A stretch of 64,000 nt of DNA from contig JAGFBZ010000713.1 of the NCBI GenBank assembly GCA_018398805.1, positions 1 through 64,000 of the forward strand. The letters are read 5' to 3'. This DNA comes from Hirundichthys speculiger (taxonomy: Eukaryota; Chordata; Actinopteri; Beloniformes; Exocoetidae). Made by a program: the position numbers and the translations under genes. Positions 1 to 10,665 of this stretch are shown one piece after another (the first letter of the stretch is position 1; each line of letters opens with the position of its first letter). The notes under the pieces were generated by a model that saw only the letters and a program-made list of their open reading frames with translations, searched no databases and was not told the DNA's origin.

Positions 1-74
1 ACCCATGCCTTTATTTTGATACAGCTGTGTGCAACAGCTAACATCTAACTCCGTCTTTCACTCCAATCAGCCTT

Positions 75-315
75 CAACCCCAATTCCAAAAAGTTTTGGA
101 CACTGTATTAAATGTAAATCTCAAACCTGTATCTTATTCCCAATCAATCAGATGAATCAGATGTTGAAACTGACATTTGGAAATACTAAAATGTCTCAGT
201 TTCAACATCTACTGAAACGTTCTGCTGGGAATAAAACGTGGGTTTGAGATTTGAAAATCAATGTACTTTTTGTTCTCTTTTATGCAGCGTCCCAACATTT
301 TAGGAGCTGGGGGTG
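75..315. repeat. MITE-like element with terminal inverted repeats
   Basis: The left end (CCCCAATTCCAAAAAG, about 79-94) is mirrored imperfectly by the right end (AACATTTTAGGAGCTGGGGG, about 293-313). The interior is AT-rich and non-coding. This arrangement matches a common class of short non-autonomous DNA transposons in teleosts. The superfamily is not resolved because no clear target-site duplication is visible. Confidence 0.55.
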
Positions 316-814
316 ATCTGTGAAGTTGTGGTCAACATGGAAGCCTTTCAGATGGACTGTTGGAGGGTTTTATGTTCTGTTGGGGAAATTAGAGTCTTTT
401 TGTTTCATATCTGATTGAGAAGTTTCTCTTTGGATCAGTGACTAACGTCTGACTTGTCTGTAATGCTTTCAAAAGTGGTTTAACAGAAAGTGGTGCGTCA
501 CGGTCGTCCATTGGTGACGATGATGCACCACTTTTGCTGTTTGCCAACCAGCAATGAATAAGAGGGAGGCAGCTACAGGGAAATAAAACATTCAAGAATA
601 AAAGTAAACTGGAACAAGCTGATAAACATGGAAGTAGCTGAGATGGCTGCTGCCTCTCTGTTGGCTGTATCTCCAAACACCTTGAAGGTGGATATGAATC
701 AGAAGACTCAAACTCAAAGGGTGGATTCAGAACAATCTCATCTGTTCATCTGAAGGAAACTGTCTCGACCACATCTGGTTGGTTGACCAAATGCTCGGTT
801 GACTCACTGGTTCT
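316..814. other. intergenic, nothing recognised
   Basis: No OR-like coding sequence, RNA gene or repeat structure is visible. Upstream transmembrane segments of the receptor fragment that follows are not found here in any frame. Confidence 0.5.
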
Positions 815-826
815 TTGTTTTTTCAG

Positions 827-1018
827 GTTCGTATAATTGTTGCCGTGCTGTACTCGGCTCTGACTCCGTTCCTGAACCCGATGATCTACAGCCTGAGGAA
901 CAAGGAGCTCAGAGAGGCCATCAGGAGGACCTTTAAAAGGTTCAGACCTGCTCCTGTTTCAGCCATGACAGACATAAAAACTGTGACCAGACCAGCTGCC
1001 TCACAGCAGAACTTTTAA
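827..1018 (+). CDS. odorant receptor, 3'-terminal coding fragment (TM7 and C-tail)
   Basis: The reading frame encodes the end of TM7 with the motif LNPMIYSLRNKELREAI, a basic C-terminal tail and a TAA stop (1016-1018). This is the NPxxY region typical of odorant receptors. The coding part is preceded by a pyrimidine-rich tract and AG (825-826), so it could be the last exon of a gene whose other exons lie left of the window. ORs usually have one coding exon, however, and no TM1-TM6 sequence lies in the 800 bases upstream, so a truncated pseudogene is equally possible. PMIYSLRN differs from the NPVIYG/NAIIYG endings of the other receptors here, so it belongs to another OR subfamily. Confidence 0.6.
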   Translation, partial: VRIIVAVLYSALTPFLNPMIYSLRNKELREAIRRTFKRFRPAPVSAMTDIKTVTRPAASQQNF

Positions 1019-1071
1019 ATCAAACATGTTCATGTATTTCACTGACTTTGAGGATTGTTTTGCTGCCTTTA

Positions 1072-1562
1072 TTACCTCCAAAAGGAGGTTATGTTTTTAC
1101 CAGCATTTATCTTTTGTCTGTCTGTCTGTGTTAAAGATAACTCAAAAAGTTATGGATGGATTTTGATGAAATTTTCAGGAGTTGTCAGAAATGTGAAAAT
1201 GAAGAACTGATTTCATTTTGGGTGTGATCTGGAAGAAATCCTGGATTCTGGATCACTTTCAAATGTTTGATAACTTTGTGGTAAATGGGGCCAAAATTTT
1301 GTTTCTCAACATCTCCGTTAATTATTGCCCAAAACTCATGAAATTTGACTCAAGGATTGACAATGGAAACCTCTATCAAATTTCAAAGGCTGATCTGGAT
1401 CTGATCCAAAAGGTGGATTTTATCACAATCTCTATAAAAACATTGAAGTTGTCCAATTTCAATATATTGACTTTGGAAACAAAGTCGCTATATGGAGGTG
1501 TAAATTGCTATATGGGGGAATTGTTGTGCTTGGCGGGGGTCTGTGCTCTCCGAGTGCTTTCA
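1072..1562 (+). repeat. dispersed repeat, family X, fuller copy
   Basis: It begins with a small palindrome (ACCTCC-AAAA-GGAGGT), continues with a CTGT-rich tract and the segment AACTCAAAAAGTTATGGATG, and ends with TTGGCGGGGGTCTGTGCTCT. A shorter copy lies in opposite orientation at 9261-9511. It has no coding capacity. It looks like a non-autonomous element of a type common in fish genomes. Confidence 0.7.
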
Positions 1563-1616
1563 GAGAGCTGCATGACTTCACTGACTCTTCTCCGTCTTCA
1601 TGGCTCATTGGCTTGT

Positions 1617-1783
1617 GTTGTTCCTGTAGTAGTAGTACCTGTAGTACTACCTGTACTACCTGTACTACCTACTACAGGTACTACCTGTACTACCTGATCT
1701 GAACCCAGACTACTACAGGTAGTCTGGGTTCAGTACCTGTAGTACTACCTGTACTACCTGTAGTAGTCTGGGTTCAGATCAGG
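1617..1783. repeat. GTA/TAC-rich simple repeat with a perfect 29-bp inverted repeat
   Basis: A degenerate tract built from TACCTGTACTACCTG units runs into a perfect inverted repeat: arms 1693-1721 and 1755-1783, separated by 33 bases that are themselves partly self-complementary. A long cruciform or RNA hairpin could form. No coding function is apparent. Confidence 0.85.
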
Positions 1784-4700
1784 ACCAGCTTTCAACCGGC
1801 TTGATCTGTAAACAATTTGAAAAAAAAAAAAAAAGTTTTATGGTCAAATTTACAATTAAGTCCGTGTGATACCAGTACTATTAGCCACATGATGAACAGT
1901 AAGAAAAACAGTAAAGCAACACAAAGCATTCAAAGTGTTTGCAGCTGTGTGTGAATGTGTGAACATCTGCTGGTTTCTTTGGCCCACGTGGGGCTTTGAT
2001 TGATTGGATCGACTCTGCCTGACTGTGTCCACCGGACATGCAACAATTCCTTATTTTCTTTTGGTCTTTGGGCCTCACCTGGCCGTCACAACACTTGCCT
2101 CATCCAATTAGCCTAAGAAATCTGGGCCACATCTGGCTCATAGAACAACATGTCAAAAACTGTCCCAGTTCACATTTGGCCCATATCTGCCACCTTGATG
2201 GTGGCAGGAAGACATGGAGCTCCAGAAAGATGAGACAAACACTGATCTGTAGATCTTAGCAACAGTTAACCAGCTTAAACCCGAACACGTCGAGTTTAAC
2301 CTGCAGCCCAGATAGAATTGAACTTGACTTCAGAGTCAGAGGAACAGGTTCACCTGGTCCACAGTTTACCTGTCTGGAAACAGGAAGTGCAGAAGCCCAG
2401 CAGAGTCAGTACACGACCATCAAAAACTCATTTATTTACTGTAATAAATAAAGGACGCCTGTTGAATCCTGACATCAATAAACGTCTTTTCAGAGCTCTA
2501 GTAAGAGTCTTTCATTTCATTCATCCTCAAACAGCAGAGATGAAATCCTCCTCTTTGGCTAAGCTCCTTCCATAATTTTCTCATATTTAAAACCATGGAT
2601 CTTGTCAGCTGGTCTCTCAACCCAATTGACCAAATTTCCTCTACAAGAAGACAGAGCCAAGGACAGCTCTCCTGCCCAGATGGGATTCAGACACATCTGG
2701 ATTTCTGATAACAGGATTTCTGCTGTCTGGAGTTGGTGGTCACCTGGTGTATCTCCAGATCCAGAAACCGTCAGCAGCTCTTCTGGTCATCATGAAGCTG
2801 TGTGATGAGCTGTTAACACTCAGACTCAAACACTTTGTGAGATAAACCACTAACTGGATGTGATTAGTGAACAGAACCTCAGTCTAGCTGTGGTTCTGGG
2901 CCTTGGAAGAGCTTGGAGAAGTTTCAGCCTCGGCTTGGTGGGAACTGACCACAATCTGGTTGTTTGGGATCAGCATTGAGATGAAGCAGAGAGACTTTAA
3001 AGGCAGATGTGCATCCAGAACCGTGGTCTGCCAGAACCACCACAGCACTCTCTTAGTGCCGTTAACGGCACAACAAGCCATATTCCCTTTAGAATAGTGA
3101 TGATGCTCTGTTGGGTCTTCATGCAGCTCAGAAGTGAAGTCTCATATATTTCATGTGTGGAAGTGTTACTTTTCCATGTCCAGTCTTCTAGCAGCTGTTC
3201 TTCATGGACCTGCAGGCCTGTAGCTCTTCAGACCGAGGTCAAACTTCTGGGACCTCCAGTCCTGTCTCAAATGTTTCCCACTTGTGAATGATCTCTCTGA
3301 CTGTAGAACATCTACATAAAAATAGTTTCATAATCCAGATTGACAGGCATTAACAAGTACTGACGATTACGTAGCAAACTGCTAAAATGTCTTCTTTTAT
3401 AGAGATCTGCCCACGATGAGTTAGATCAGCAGCTTCACCTCCAACATCCGGTGGCAGCAGTGAGCAGGTTCTCGCTGCTTTTTACTTTTTTTTATCCTTC
3501 CTGGATTAATTTTACTTAGATAAATAATATCAAGGTGAAAAATGTGATAAATTACTTCTTTTTTTGTTTAATTAATATTATGTTTTTACATAAAAAGAAT
3601 GTAGGATTAAAAGAGGGCGGGCGGTAACTTTTGCCTCTAAATGGAAACCGCCAGCGTCGAGATCTTCAACCTATCGAAGTGTTTGGACAGCAGCTTCCTG
3701 CTCTGAGCTCAGTGACGCGACGTCCAGGTTATAAATGAGATGGATCGAGCAGGAGCAGCGGAGGAGGAGGCTCACGTCAGCAGGAGTGAGTATGAGATGC
3801 ACCACGCTCAACCCCAGAACCAGAACTCTGTTAACATGGACTTCCACATACGTATGGAAACTCTGCTCCTTTGCTGAGCACAAATGTCTGATTTATTTTT
3901 TTTACCTGTATGCAGCTGGTCCATCTGAGAGAGATGATCTGCAGCAGACATGAAGCAGAAGTTAGAGGTTTAAAGCATCGTTAGGTGAACGCAGGGTGAA
4001 GTTAAATACTGGTGAAGAGGTCGTTTGCTGAAGGGTTTTATCTTGCGGTGCTTCCTGGCTGCACAGTGGAGATGTGTTCATGCAGAATCAGAGTCATCGT
4101 TGATTTGATGTGATATGAAGCCACAACCTGATGATGAAGCTCTGAAACAATAAGCTTATAACTCCAAAGTTAATTCTGATGTTTGAATGCAACAAAGTTG
4201 TTTTACTCTTGAATATTTTGGGGTGTTTCTGTGTATCAGGTGCACCCAGAAGCCAGAACAGGCAGTCTGAGGTTAATAATCAACGGTCCGTCACTTCCAC
4301 GGGGAGTTTTACAGACTATATGAGCTTTTTTTTTATCCGTGGCGTTGATGCTGCAGAGGTTAACGGAGTTCCAGAAGAAGAAGAAGCTTGAATGAGAAGG
4401 AAAGAGATGAATCAGTGTATGTGGGTGTTTCTGAAACAACATACTAGACTGGTAATGCTGGTGGTGGCCACACATCTATGTGGAGTTACCACACAGATGT
4501 GATATGTATGATATGGTGCCCAGGTCCAAGGAGGATTTTACAGTTCAGCACAGCTCAGCTTTATGTCATGGCTCTTCTTGTTAACTGTGTTTATGATCAT
4601 GTTCTTAGTGTTGGAGCTCAGGCGACACATCAGGCGTTGCTGTCTCTTAAAATCCCTCACCGCTCCTGTAAAATTTGCCTAAAACGCCTATCCAAGGCAT

Positions 4701-6297
4701 ATTACATATAAGTAAATTGAAAGCTTTTTGAAGCGTTTGTAGCACATGGATGGTTTTGATCTCTTTTGAAAGGTAACACTCTGAGGTTTTTCCCCCAACT
4801 CTCAGAATCACTGTAAGTACTACTAGCATTGAGTAATCTAAGTTTGAACACACTGAAATAGAAGTATTTTTTATTTCCGCCTGAATTTTTTTTGTAAACA
4901 GATGTCTACAGATGAGTGTAGCTGTGACTTATTAGCTGGAAAACACAATGGGACCACAGCATGAAGCCTTACCTAGCGCAAGTTCAAATTTGATAACAAT
5001 ACCACTAAAAATGAGTATTTTACACACGTTTTTGGATGAGGATGTCTCGGCATTTCCAAAAATATCCATTTGGAGACTCGAAAAGGATTCTTGGATAACC
5101 ATGGCCACAAACCTAGGATAAAAGTCATGAATTCCTTTTACACCACAGCAAACATAGAAAATTATTCACATATTTACACACGTTTATAATTATAACAAAT
5201 TAGAGGTTATTTGCAGCATTTTTTATATAAACATAATTTTATAAATGACGCATTGACGCACGTTTTGACTGGGCTGCGTTATGCAGGTAGTTTCTGGTTG
5301 TGACTTTGTCTCCGCCCCCTGAAGCTACACATCGCTGTGTTCAGAATTTCATTGGCTATACAACGCGCCAGTCATCAGCACGATTGGTTCTAACTGGCTC
5401 AGTTTTTACACGACACAATGGGGGCGTGGGCTTCCTTTCAACGCTGGCCCTCATTGGCTATTGTAGGCTGTGGACAGGACAGGGAAGCTGCTATATGGCC
5501 GTATGAGGTGTCAATCTAAAGGTCAGCTGACAGGCTCCATTTTAAAAGCAAGGAATCCATTATGACACACGCAAACGGCGAGTTACAGCGAACAATACCC
5601 AGAAGTTTTTAAACATCGACAGGCTAATTTCAAATGATCCAGTGGCTGTTTGTGGATATTTACTGGTCTAATAATGCATTTTGGACTAAATACTTGGATT
5701 GGATAAATTGAATCACAAGAATCTTAGCTTTCCAAAAATATGTCGCCTGAGTACCTCACGTAACATATGAGCTGTGTAAATGACCTAGTTTTGTAAATTA
5801 TGGACTGACAGCCTGCCTGCAGGCCGTTAGAATGGCAACGGGTTAAAACTCTTGACATATAAATGTTTCTTTGCTGAATATTGGAGAACACTGATTTTAA
5901 CTTATTTTCAAGTCTTTCTTCAACTGGTCAACAGTTCAGCGTCACTCTGCCACCCTGTTGGCTGTCGGTAATTTCAGCTGTCTGTGATTTTAGTGCGTTG
6001 GATGAATGGAGCACTGATCCTGATGAAGCTGCACCAATGGGACTCATGTCCACGATGACAATTAACTTTCAGTTTATTGAGAAATTCTGTTAAAACAGCA
6101 GAGACTTGGAAGGCGTGTTTGTGACTTTGTAGGTGTCATTTTGACCAGTACTCATTTCTAGAACTCACTCAAAAGTTGTTACATCTGCAACTGAATATGC
6201 AACAAACATTTCTTTAAAATACACAATTTTAATTATCTCAAGCTACATATTCGTTTGAAACGTGTTTATAATGCATTGTATGTTTCCAATTTCTTAG
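1784..6297. other. long gene-free stretch
   Basis: About 4.5 kb without a convincing gene. It contains an A-run near 1820, AT-rich sequence, and a short GC-richer patch at 3615-3800 with a TATAAAT near 3731 that could be a promoter but leads to no recognisable gene. The segment 4440-5870 looks like old repeat-derived DNA but I cannot assign it. All reading frames are short and lack family motifs. Confidence 0.4.
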
Positions 6298-6762
6298 TGA
6301 AAATGTGGAAAAAATGTGGAAAGTCATGACATTCCCCTGCGTACCACCAGTGGTAGTGGGGGGCTGGGGGGACAGTACTCCCCCAGCCCGGGCCCAGGAG
6401 GGCCCTGTGAAAGAGAAAGAAACAGGCCTCTCCTCTGGCATCAGTCACACCTTGCGCACTACCGGATACAACTTCTGCGAAAAGTATATGTGCTACGTAC
6501 GAGGTTATATATAGGTTTCCCAGCCAGACTTTGGTCATGTAGGTTTCTACACAGTGAATTAAATGTTGCTGCATGGCTGGCTTCATGTTCACTCTCACAA
6601 TTAACTTTATAATGTCCAAATTTACAAGTGGATCACCGGCAAGATCTCTAAATGTATTGTGGGTAAAATCGTCATCAACAGTTGCCCATCAGCGTCATCA
6701 TCAGTCACTAGTCAACACAGTCGATGCGGTGCAGGGTAGGTGGATCACGAACTAATCTAATC

Positions 6763-6960
6763 ATGAGTGGCAGTTCATATAAGCATAAAAGTAGAGCAAC
6801 AAAAAAAAACACAAAGAAAAGGAAAAAAAAGAGTGCAGGAAAAGACTAAACTAAAAAAGCTGGATGCATATCCTCCTGAAGATGACCCTGACATTGTTGG
6901 CAGTGAGTCAAGCCCACCAGAACTGGCACCACGGTCAGGGAGCCAGATTTACAGGTTCAA
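6763..6960 (+). pseudogene. hAT-type transposase, N-terminal relic
   Basis: From the ATG at 6763 the frame reads MSGSSYKHKSRATKKNTKKR, a lysine-rich start resembling the N-termini of teleost hAT (ZMYM5/TTF-domain-like) transposases. A stop interrupts it near 6848, and the continuation (KLKKLDAYPPEDDP) is in another frame. No zinc-finger or catalytic region follows, because the sequence runs into a poly-C tract and minisatellite at 7033. It is a dead fragment. The assignment rests on recognition of the N-terminal pattern only. Confidence 0.5.
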
Positions 6961-7032
6961 TTTCTCACAATCACTGACACTGAAAACAATATGTGAGTTA
7001 GTTGTAAACTGTTGATGTGGTTGTTATCGTCG

Positions 7033-7073
<41 letters not shown>
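7033..7073. repeat. poly-C run, 41 bases
   Basis: An uninterrupted C homopolymer lies exactly at the left edge of the following minisatellite. Its length is probably unreliable in the assembly. Confidence 0.9.
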
Positions 7074-9052
7074 TTAACGTTATTATTAGGGGCCAGTTAG
7101 CCTAACGTTATTATTAGGGGCCAGGTAGCCTAACGTTATATTAGGGGCCAGGTAGCCTAACGTTATTATTAGGGGCCAGGTTATTCCTAGGCCGTTATTA
7201 TTAGGGGCCATTAGCCTAACGTATTATTAGCCAGTTAGCCTAGTATTAGAGGCCAGTTAGCCTATTAGGGGCCAGTTAGCCTAACGTTATTATTAGGGCC
7301 AGCCAGTAGTAGCCTAGTTATTATTAGGGGCCAGTAGCCTAACGTTATTATTAGGGCCCTAACGTTATTATTAGGGGCCAGTAGCCTAGCCAGTAAAGTT
7401 ATTATTAGGCCAGGTAGCCTAACGTTTTTTAGAGGCCAGGTAGCCTAACGTTATTATTAGGGCCAGTTAGCCTAACGTTATTATTAGGGGCCAGTAGCCT
7501 AACGTTATTATTAGGGCCAGGTAGCCTAACGTTATTATTAGGGACCAGGTAGCCTAACGTTATTATTAGAGGCCAGGTAGCCTAACGTTATTATTAGGAG
7601 CCAGTTAGCCTAACGTTATTATTAGAGACCAGGTAGCCTAACGTTATTATTAGGGGCCAGGTAGCCTAACGTTATTATTAGGGGCCAGTTAGCCTAACGT
7701 TATTATTAAAGGCCAGGTAGCCTAACGTTATTATTAGAGGCCAGGTAGCCTAACGTTATTATTAGAGGCCAGGTAGCCTAAAGTTATTATTAGGGGCCAG
7801 TTAGCCTAACGTTATTATTAGAGGCCAGGTAGCCTAACGTTATTATTAGGGGCCAGTTAGCCTAACGTTGTTATTAGAGGCCAGGTGGCCTAACGTTATT
7901 ATTAGGGGCCAGGTAGCCTAACGTTATTATTAGGGGCCAGTTAGCCTAACGTTATTATTAGAGGCCAGGTAGCCTAACGTTATTATTAGGAGCCAGTTAG
8001 CCTAACGTTATTATTAGAGACCAGGTAGCCTAACGTTATTATTAGGGGCCAGTTAGCCTAACGTTATTATTAAAGGCCAGGTAGCCTAACATTATTATTA
8101 GGGGCCAGGTAGCCTAACGTTATTATTAGGGGCCAGGTAGGTTATTATTAGGGGCCAGGTAGCCTAACGTTATTATTAGGGGCCAGGTAGCCTAACGTTA
8201 TTATTAGGGGCCAGTTAGCCTAACATTATTATTAGAGGTCAGGTAGCCTAACGTTATTATTAGGGGCCTGGTAGCCTAACGTTATTATTAGGGGCCAGGT
8301 AGCCTAACGTTATTATTAGGTGCCAGGTAGCCTAACGTTATTATTAGGGGCCAGTTAGCCTAACGTTGTTATTAGAGGCCAGGTGGCCTAACGTTATTAT
8401 TAGGGGCCAGGTAGCCTAACGTTATTATTAGGGGCCAGTTAGCCTAACGTTATTATTAGAGGCCAGGTAGCCTAACGTTATTATTAGGGCCAGTAGCCTA
8501 ACGTTATTATTAGAGACCAGGTAGCCTAACGTTATTAGGGGCCAGTTAGCCTAACGTTATTATTAAAGGCCAGGTAGCCTAACTTATTATTAGGGTTAGC
8601 CTAACATTATTAGCCAGGTAGCCTAACGTTATTATTAGGGGCCAGGTAGCCTAACGTATTATTAGGGGCCAGGTAGCCTAACGTTTATTATTAGGGGCCA
8701 GTTAGCCTAACGTTATATTAGAGGTCAGGTAGCCTAACGTTATTATTAGGGCCAGGTAGCCTAACGTTATTATTAGGGGCCAGTAGCTAACGTTATTATT
8801 AGGGGCCAGTTAGCCTAACGTTATTATTAGGTGCCAGTTAGCCTAAGTTATTATAGGGGCCAGGTAGCCTAACGTTGTATTAGAGGCCAGGTAGCCTAAC
8901 GTTATTATTAGAGGAGTTATTATTAGCCAGGCCTAACGTTATTATTAGGGACCAGGTAGCCTCACGTTATTATTAGGGGCCAGTTAGCTTAACGTTATTA
9001 TTAGGGGCCAGGTAGCCTAACGTTATTATTAGGGGCCAGGTAGCCTAATGTT
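7074..9052 (+). repeat. minisatellite, unit about 29 bp, roughly 65-70 copies
   Basis: Units follow the pattern GCCAGGTAGCCTAACGTTAT plus TATTAGGGG, with recurring variants: GGTAGCC or GTTAGCC, GGGGCC, GAGGCC or GAGACC, and TTAAAGGCC. Variant monomers recur in the same order, showing higher-order duplication. Several monomers are shortened by 1-10 bases. No coding frame persists. Confidence 0.95.
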
Positions 9053-9260
9053 TTTGTTGTTCTCATGGTTTGATAGACTTCATGTCGGTTTTGTCGGGTT
9101 ACTCTTGCAAAAAGGCTCATACAACGACATGCTCAGAGTTGGTATTTATTAACAGCAATGGAAACACATCAGGGGAAATTGGCACTTGGTAGAATGAATT
9201 AATGAATGAATTATTGAATTAATGAATGCATGCATGCATGCCGGTAGCTACTACAGCAAC

Positions 9261-9511
9261 TAGAAAAGCACTCAGAGAGCGCAGATCTCCGCCAAGCGTG
9301 CTCATTATCAAAAATTAGAAAGTGATCCAGAATCCAGGATTTCTTCTGGATCACTCCCAAAATGAAATCAGTTCTTCCTTTTCACTTCCTTTTCCGACAA
9401 CTCCTGAAAATTTCATCAAAATCCATCCATAACTTTTTGAGTTATCTTGAACACAGACAGACAGACAGACAGATAAACACCGGCAAAAACATAACCTCCT
9501 TGGCGGAGGTA
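9261..9511 (-). repeat. dispersed repeat, family X, internally deleted copy
   Basis: The reverse complement of the 1072-1562 repeat: it starts with GCACTCAGAGAGCGCAGATC and ends with ACCTCCTTGGCGGAGGT. It carries a short (ACAG)n tract near 9461. It lacks the middle part present in the longer copy. Confidence 0.75.
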
Positions 9512-10233
9512 ATAACGGTGGTGCATCTCCCGCGTGATGTCACAACCACATACCACGAAAACATTTTAGAGAATATATATCATGCCATAATACTACAGGT
9601 TTGATTGATTTCAAAATGGCATGTTCGCCTTTTGTGGTGTTGAACTATTACTATCAAATTATTTGAGCTATGTGTCAAGCTATGTGTAGTAATGCTTTTA
9701 AGCCCCACTGTTGCTGGCATGTGTATGTTGTAAAATGATGTAATCACAAGCTTTATTGGGTTTAAAGGGCCCGGTCATGTGCCCCGCCCCCTGCCCGGCA
9801 CTGATATGTTCCGCTGCTGCGTACCACAGTTTGCGCACCTCTGCTCTAAGACACAGTACACACAGACATTCCTTTTGCGTAAAGTCCCTTGAGATGACTT
9901 TGTTGTGGATTGAACTGAATTAATCGTCTTGCAGGAAGTCCCGTCCTCCATTAGCTGTTAGATGGGGGGACACGGGGACACTGATTAGCCGAGGTTTTGT
10001 TTGAAAGAAACAACCATGTTGGTTCAGTCTTGTGCAGCCTCGTTCGCAGCTTTGAAAGGATCATTTTCCTTCACAACAGGCAGGTGTAAAAAAAGCAGTG
10101 TCGAGTGGTTGAGATCAAAGAGATAAACGTCCATCTCAGACCAGTTTAGGGTTCCTGGCACACCTCACCTGGAGAGATCCAGGCCCGAAGCACCCAGAGC
10201 AATGACAGCCAACTGTCAGTCTCATTCCCCATC
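9512..10233. other. intergenic, nothing recognised
   Basis: Mixed-composition sequence with a GC-rich patch at 9765-9800. No gene, RNA or clear repeat boundary is visible. Confidence 0.4.
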
Positions 10234-10273
10234 GGTGGTTCAGGAGACACGGAGGCGTGTCTCCTGAACCACC
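10234..10273. repeat. perfect 17-bp stem-loop
   Basis: GGTGGTTCAGGAGACAC at 10234-10250 is followed by a 6-base loop and its exact reverse complement at 10257-10273. It lies about 390 bp upstream of the first intact OR. It has no U-tract and no known match; it may be a transposon footprint or a chance palindrome. Confidence 0.8.
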
Positions 10274-10421
10274 AACATGTGGCTTTAATCTACAGCTTTC
10301 TGAGCTGTCATTGACTCTGTGCAACCAAGCTTAATCCAAAAGAAGTGAAATAGGTGGAACAAACAAACCTGTCAACTGGTAGGAACATCTCCACCTGTTA
10401 CCACAAGCTATCTGCTTTAAC

Positions 10422-10440
10422 TTAGGGTTAGGGTTAGGGG
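10422..10440 (+). repeat. short (TTAGGG)3 tract
   Basis: Three tandem TTAGGG units plus one G: a telomere-type interstitial microsatellite about 225 bp upstream of the OR start codon. Too short to imply a fusion site. Confidence 0.85.
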
Positions 10441-10665
10441 TAACATCTATCCTTGTTTCAGGATGTTGCTACAGCAACATCAAATCTAGTAATATACATT
10501 ATATATGATTTTGGAGGTATCTTGTCAAACATCTCACATTACACACTCCTGTCCAGTTTTTTACGTCCTCTACATCTTCCCTCTTTTCTCAGGTTCTTCT
10601 GCAGATCTGACTTCACTTTCACCTTTCAAGCACTCGTTTTTAAATCCTGTCCTCATCCTGTCACG

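Noticed and set aside
3720..3960. TATAAAT plus GC-rich patch as a first exon of an unknown gene
   Set aside because: No coding continuation, and the donor match is weak; left as unassigned.
7074..9052. CRISPR-like array
   Set aside because: Repeats are contiguous with no unique spacers, and the genome is vertebrate; it is a minisatellite.
10422..10440. Telomere-like TTAGGG repeats as evidence of a chromosome fusion
   Set aside because: Only three units; such tracts arise as ordinary microsatellites.
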